Position numbers and translations under genes: made by a program
Assembly (NCBI GenBank): GCA_018829445.1
Contig: JAHJTV010000018.1
Span: forward strand, 96,896 to 160,895
DNA: 64,000 nucleotides
Direction: 5' to 3'
From: a bacterium
GTDB lineage: Bacteria; SAR324; XYD2-FULL-50-16
Shown here: positions 61,657-64,000 of the stretch, one piece after another
How positions within the stretch are numbered: the stretch's first letter is position 1
Layout: the number at the start of each line of letters is the position of its first letter
The notes under the pieces: generated by a model
Told to the model about the DNA's origin: nothing
The model's input: the letters and a program-made list of their open reading frames with translations, nothing else
Database searches by the model: none

Positions 61657-62508
61657 TCAGTCTTTTCTGACTCTCAGATACGAAGCAAATTTAGGCTTTC
61701 CATTTTTGGTAAAGCCAAAGTATTTAAAGGTCACAACACTTCCGATATCCGGAGGATTCTCCCTGACTTCATCCGAGAAGCCGGTACCCAGTTTAAAGAT
61801 CAACCCGGTTTCCAGCTTGAGTGTCAAACTCCCCATCACACTCTCATATTTTCCTTTACCGGGATTAATACCGATAACGGTTCCTTCCATATCGTCTGTA
61901 TTTTTTACCTTAAGGATATGAGGGCTTCTGCCAGTGTGATACCCCTGCCAGGGATCTTTAACAATAACTCCTTCACCCCCTTTCGACTCAATCTCCTTGA
62001 GGAACAACTGCAAATGCTCTTTGTTTTTACACTCAATTTGAGGAATAATCTGCACCTGTGGATTTAGATGATCGGAAAACCACTCCTTGGCTTTTTGCAG
62101 GCGGGTTAAAAAATCTCCCTCTGCGTTTGGAACTTCAAAGATATTGTAGGTGATTTTTCGCCAATCCTCAGAAGGGGTTGTATCGAGAACCGTAGCCTGA
62201 ATCAATTCAAATTGGTTCCGATCACTCCAGAGTTCTCCATCCAGTTCAAACGGCGGAAAATTTTCCAGAAACCATTCAGGAGCATGAATCAGGTTTCCTT
62301 TTCTGGTTTGAAGCTGTTTTCCGGTCCAATATCCCCTTACTCCGTCAAGCTTTTCACTCATCAACCAGTTTTGAATATCTTCGTCGCCCTGGTACACTTT
62401 TGGTTTCTGCAGATCTTGTCCATGAGAAAAACCGGTCATGGTAAAAACCACCAGAAAAACAATCAAAACCTGTATAAAAACCAAACCACCTTTATCAAGA
62501 AAATTCAT
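61657..62508 (-). CDS. Exported ATP-dependent DNA ligase (LigE type)
   Basis: A 283-residue minimal ligase. A signal peptide or anchor at about residues 9-28 (VFIQVLIVFLVVFTMTGFSHG) precedes the nucleotidyltransferase domain. The adenylated lysine is K53 in K-L-D-G-V-R (53-58). Later motifs include DGELW (motif III), GGEGVIVKDP (IV) and ILKVKNTDDMEGTVIG (V). The C-terminal OB-fold is present. Exported LigE proteins join DNA nicks in the periplasm or in competent uptake and biofilm contexts in other bacteria. No recombination genes neighbour it here. Confidence 0.9.
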   Translation of the reverse strand: MNFLDKGGLVFIQVLIVFLVVFTMTGFSHGQDLQKPKVYQGDEDIQNWLMSEKLDGVRGYWTGKQLQTRKGNLIHAPEWFLENFPPFELDGELWSDRNQFELIQATVLDTTPSEDWRKITYNIFEVPNAEGDFLTRLQKAKEWFSDHLNPQVQIIPQIECKNKEHLQLFLKEIESKGGEGVIVKDPWQGYHTGRSPHILKVKNTDDMEGTVIGINPGKGKYESVMGSLTLKLETGLIFKLGTGFSDEVRENPPDIGSVVTFKYFGFTKNGKPKFASYLRVRKD

Positions 62509-62904
62509 GGCCTTTTATCCTTTTCAATAGGTGAACCCGATTTTTCCAACAGCGATCGCAAATCGCTTGAGAATTCAATCAAGTCGGAAATTTATTCTGT
62601 ATTTTGGAAAGTTTTTGCAGGTTTTCATTTTTTCCCCGGGTATGTCAAGTTTTTACACAAACAGATCAATCACCTATGGCAAATTGAATACTATTCTTTT
62701 TAGTCTCCTTATCCATGAAGTTTTGAGGCCTGTTTTTAACTCAATATCGCAAGCCCCTTTTTTACCATGAAACAAACCTTCAAAAAAACTGCGTCCGGGA
62801 AGAGGAGATGCCGAAGAAGTCCAATGAGTTTATTTTGAAAATGAGTTTTAGTGCCTGATTCTCTGATTTTGTGTAACCTTAACTGTCGAATAATACATTT
62901 TTAA
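62509..62904. other. Gene-free stretch before the hsdM remnant
   Basis: The roughly 400 bp upstream of the ligase gene shows only short open frames that I cannot support. It should hold the ligase promoter: a TTGACA on the minus strand (about 62643-62648) has no good -10 partner in place. Nothing else seen. Confidence 0.4.
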
Positions 62905-63640
62905 TACTACATAAAAATGAAAACGAGATCGGAGACGGTAAAGAGGGAAAACCCAACCATATTGAAGAACTGACCAAACTGTATGGAAATTTTGAAATGG
63001 CGGAAGACTGTCGTATTTTTGAAAACCGGGAATTCGGCTATCCAAAGATGACCGTGGAACGACCACTCAGACTGAACTTCAAAGTGACGGATAAACGGAT
63101 CGAATGATTCAGGGAGAGTAAAACCTTCACCAATCTGGCTGAATCAAAAAAACGAAAAGCAACCACTGCCAAAAAAAAGAGATCAAAAAAGGAGTGGAGA
63201 CACAGGAAAAAATCCTGGCTGTTTTGGAAAGCATGAAGCCCGGATTTTTGAATGAAGAGCTGGTGAAAGACAGGTGAGTCTTTGAGAAAAAACTGAAGAC
63301 GGCTTTCAAGGACGCTGACGTGCCATTGGACAGTTCCCCTGAAAAAAGCGCTTCTGGCACCCGGAAGTCTGGGAGAAAAAGACCCATCGGCGGAAATCTG
63401 CTGGAAAAGTAAAGGGAATCCGGAACCGGATCCCGATCTCAGGGATGCGGAAAACGTCCCCCTGCCGGAAAACATTATACTGCCGTTACCGTTGGAGTAT
63501 GAGAATAAAAACACCAAGGGGAAGATTGACAAGACACCATTGCTGAAACTGGTAGAGAAACATTGTGAATCCTATCTGGAAAAAGAGGTGTTGCCTTATC
63601 GGTCGGGTGCCTGGATCGACCACAACAAGATCAAGGTAGG
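62905..63640 (+). pseudogene. Decayed type I restriction-modification methyltransferase (HsdM) C-terminal fragment
   Basis: Reading the plus strand gives DGKEGKPNHIEELTKLYG, then REFGYPKMTVERPLRLNFKV, then VETQEKILAVLESMKPGFLNEELVKDR, LEYENKNTKGKIDKTPLLKLVEKHCESYLEKEVLPYRSGAWIDHNKIKVG in order. These match the C-terminal region of HsdM, the DNA methyltransferase subunit of type I systems. Interruptions are visible: TGA at 63105-63107, a frame change near 63175, TGA at 63275-63277, and another shift near 63400. The N-terminal catalytic part and hsdS/hsdR are absent. Homology ends after KVG at about 63640. Confidence 0.8.
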
Positions 63641-63863
63641 GTTGGTTTTTTCATTTTTATACCTCCTTTGCTATAGGGTTAATGATATTAACACTGTTAT
63701 AATCGGATGCTGCGCTAAAGGTTGACCATCGTTGCCGTAGCCACGGAGCTTTGGGGGAAACGCTATCGAGGGCGATTAGCAGTCCGGTTTATAAATCTGT
63801 TATCTATCGATAGTTAATGTATTTTTAAGGGTCCAAATTACTTTTAAGAAGTATATTTATTTC

Positions 63864-64000
63864 GTAAGCGCTAAATTAACCCCATCTTCCGGGAGGGTTG
63901 AAAATCTGCCATAACATGCTCAGTGCCGCAAGTTTTGTCGGCAACATTGAATAAATTATCTACAGGAGCATGTCAATGAACAGTGAAACTCAAGCTACAA
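63864..64000 (+). mobile_element. Probable left end of an IS66-family insertion sequence, cut by the window edge
   Basis: GTAAGCGCTAAATTAACC begins at 63864. IS66-family elements typically begin with GTAA and often GTAAGCG, and the first reading frame starts about 110 bp inside, as here at 63976. The element continues beyond the window, so no transposase or second end is visible. The 8 bases before it (TTTATTTC, 63856-63863) would be one copy of a target duplication. The region 63641-63863 between the hsdM remnant and this end contains nothing I can identify. Confidence 0.4.
63976..64000 (+). CDS. Start of a gene cut by the window edge
   Basis: ATG at 63976 (an in-frame ATG is also at 63970) follows AGGAG with 7 nt spacing, giving MNSETQAT before the window ends. 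Possibly tnpA of the IS66-type element described above. Only eight complete codons are visible, so the identity is unknown. Confidence 0.45.

Noticed and set aside
62212..62703. 163-codon plus-strand frame opposite the DNA ligase gene
   Set aside because: Mostly antisense to a gene with intact ligase motifs. The remainder has no recognisable similarity.
63038..63532. 164-codon minus-strand frame over the hsdM remnant
   Set aside because: The plus strand reads as HsdM in pieces across three frames. The minus frame is an antisense artefact.

Overview
The window looks like a chromosomal segment of an anaerobic, probably sulfate-reducing member of the Desulfobacterota (Desulfobacteraceae-like). 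This is inferred from gene content: a nearly complete cobalt-early (anaerobic) cobalamin pathway with an exported CbiK-type cobaltochelatase, two molybdopterin oxidoreductases, an aldo/keto reductase with a ferredoxin tail, a TauE/SafE exporter and a small protein resembling DsrD. No rRNA, tRNA, CRISPR array or complete insertion sequence was seen.

Layout. 0-2.2 kb: the 3' end of a molybdopterin oxidoreductase and a beta-lactamase-fold serine hydrolase. 2.3-14.3 kb: a module with a dipeptide-type ABC importer whose operon ends in a second molybdopterin oxidoreductase, then a radical SAM protein and a LysR regulator. It is bracketed by an intact HTH-TetR regulator (13.5-14.3 kb) and a decayed copy of the same gene (2.46-2.8 kb). 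14.5-19.6 kb: class II aldolase, FAD glycerol-3-phosphate dehydrogenase, APH-fold kinase and zinc alcohol dehydrogenase, possibly polyol or sugar dissimilation. 19.9-24 kb: an unknown membrane protein, a GATase1-AraC regulator, a TIGR04076-like protein and an MFS transporter. 23.8-28.1 kb: a polar amino-acid ABC importer operon ending in a succinylglutamate desuccinylase/aspartoacylase family enzyme. 28.4-36.7 kb: MFS, ArsR, AraC-GyrI, RidA, ferredoxin-tailed aldo/keto reductase, MocR regulator, EamA and LysE exporters. 36.7-40.4 kb: an operon of TauE/SafE, PLP decarboxylase and GltS-like transporter.

41.1-61.4 kb is the cobalamin region. cobS-cobU-cobO run on the plus strand and converge on minus-strand cbiF-G-H-J-cobQ-cobD-cbiB. 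Further along the minus strand lie an ABC-2 exporter coupled to btuCDF-type genes and cbiL, then a cobalamin riboswitch driving a small membrane protein and exported CbiK, then cbiA-C-D-E. cbiT, cobT and the precorrin-2 synthesis genes were not found here. 61.6-64 kb: a LigE-type exported ATP-dependent DNA ligase, a decayed hsdM fragment and what looks like the left end of an IS66-family element running off the window.

The most unusual layer is non-coding. Three elements of about 150 bp share IS66-like ends (GTAACTATTCAG) and have 8-bp direct repeats at their borders, yet carry unrelated palindromic cargo. A second miniature element type (AAGCGCTTA ends) sits twice inside the hairpin loop of a double-hairpin REP repeat. 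The two loops of that REP are complementary to each other.
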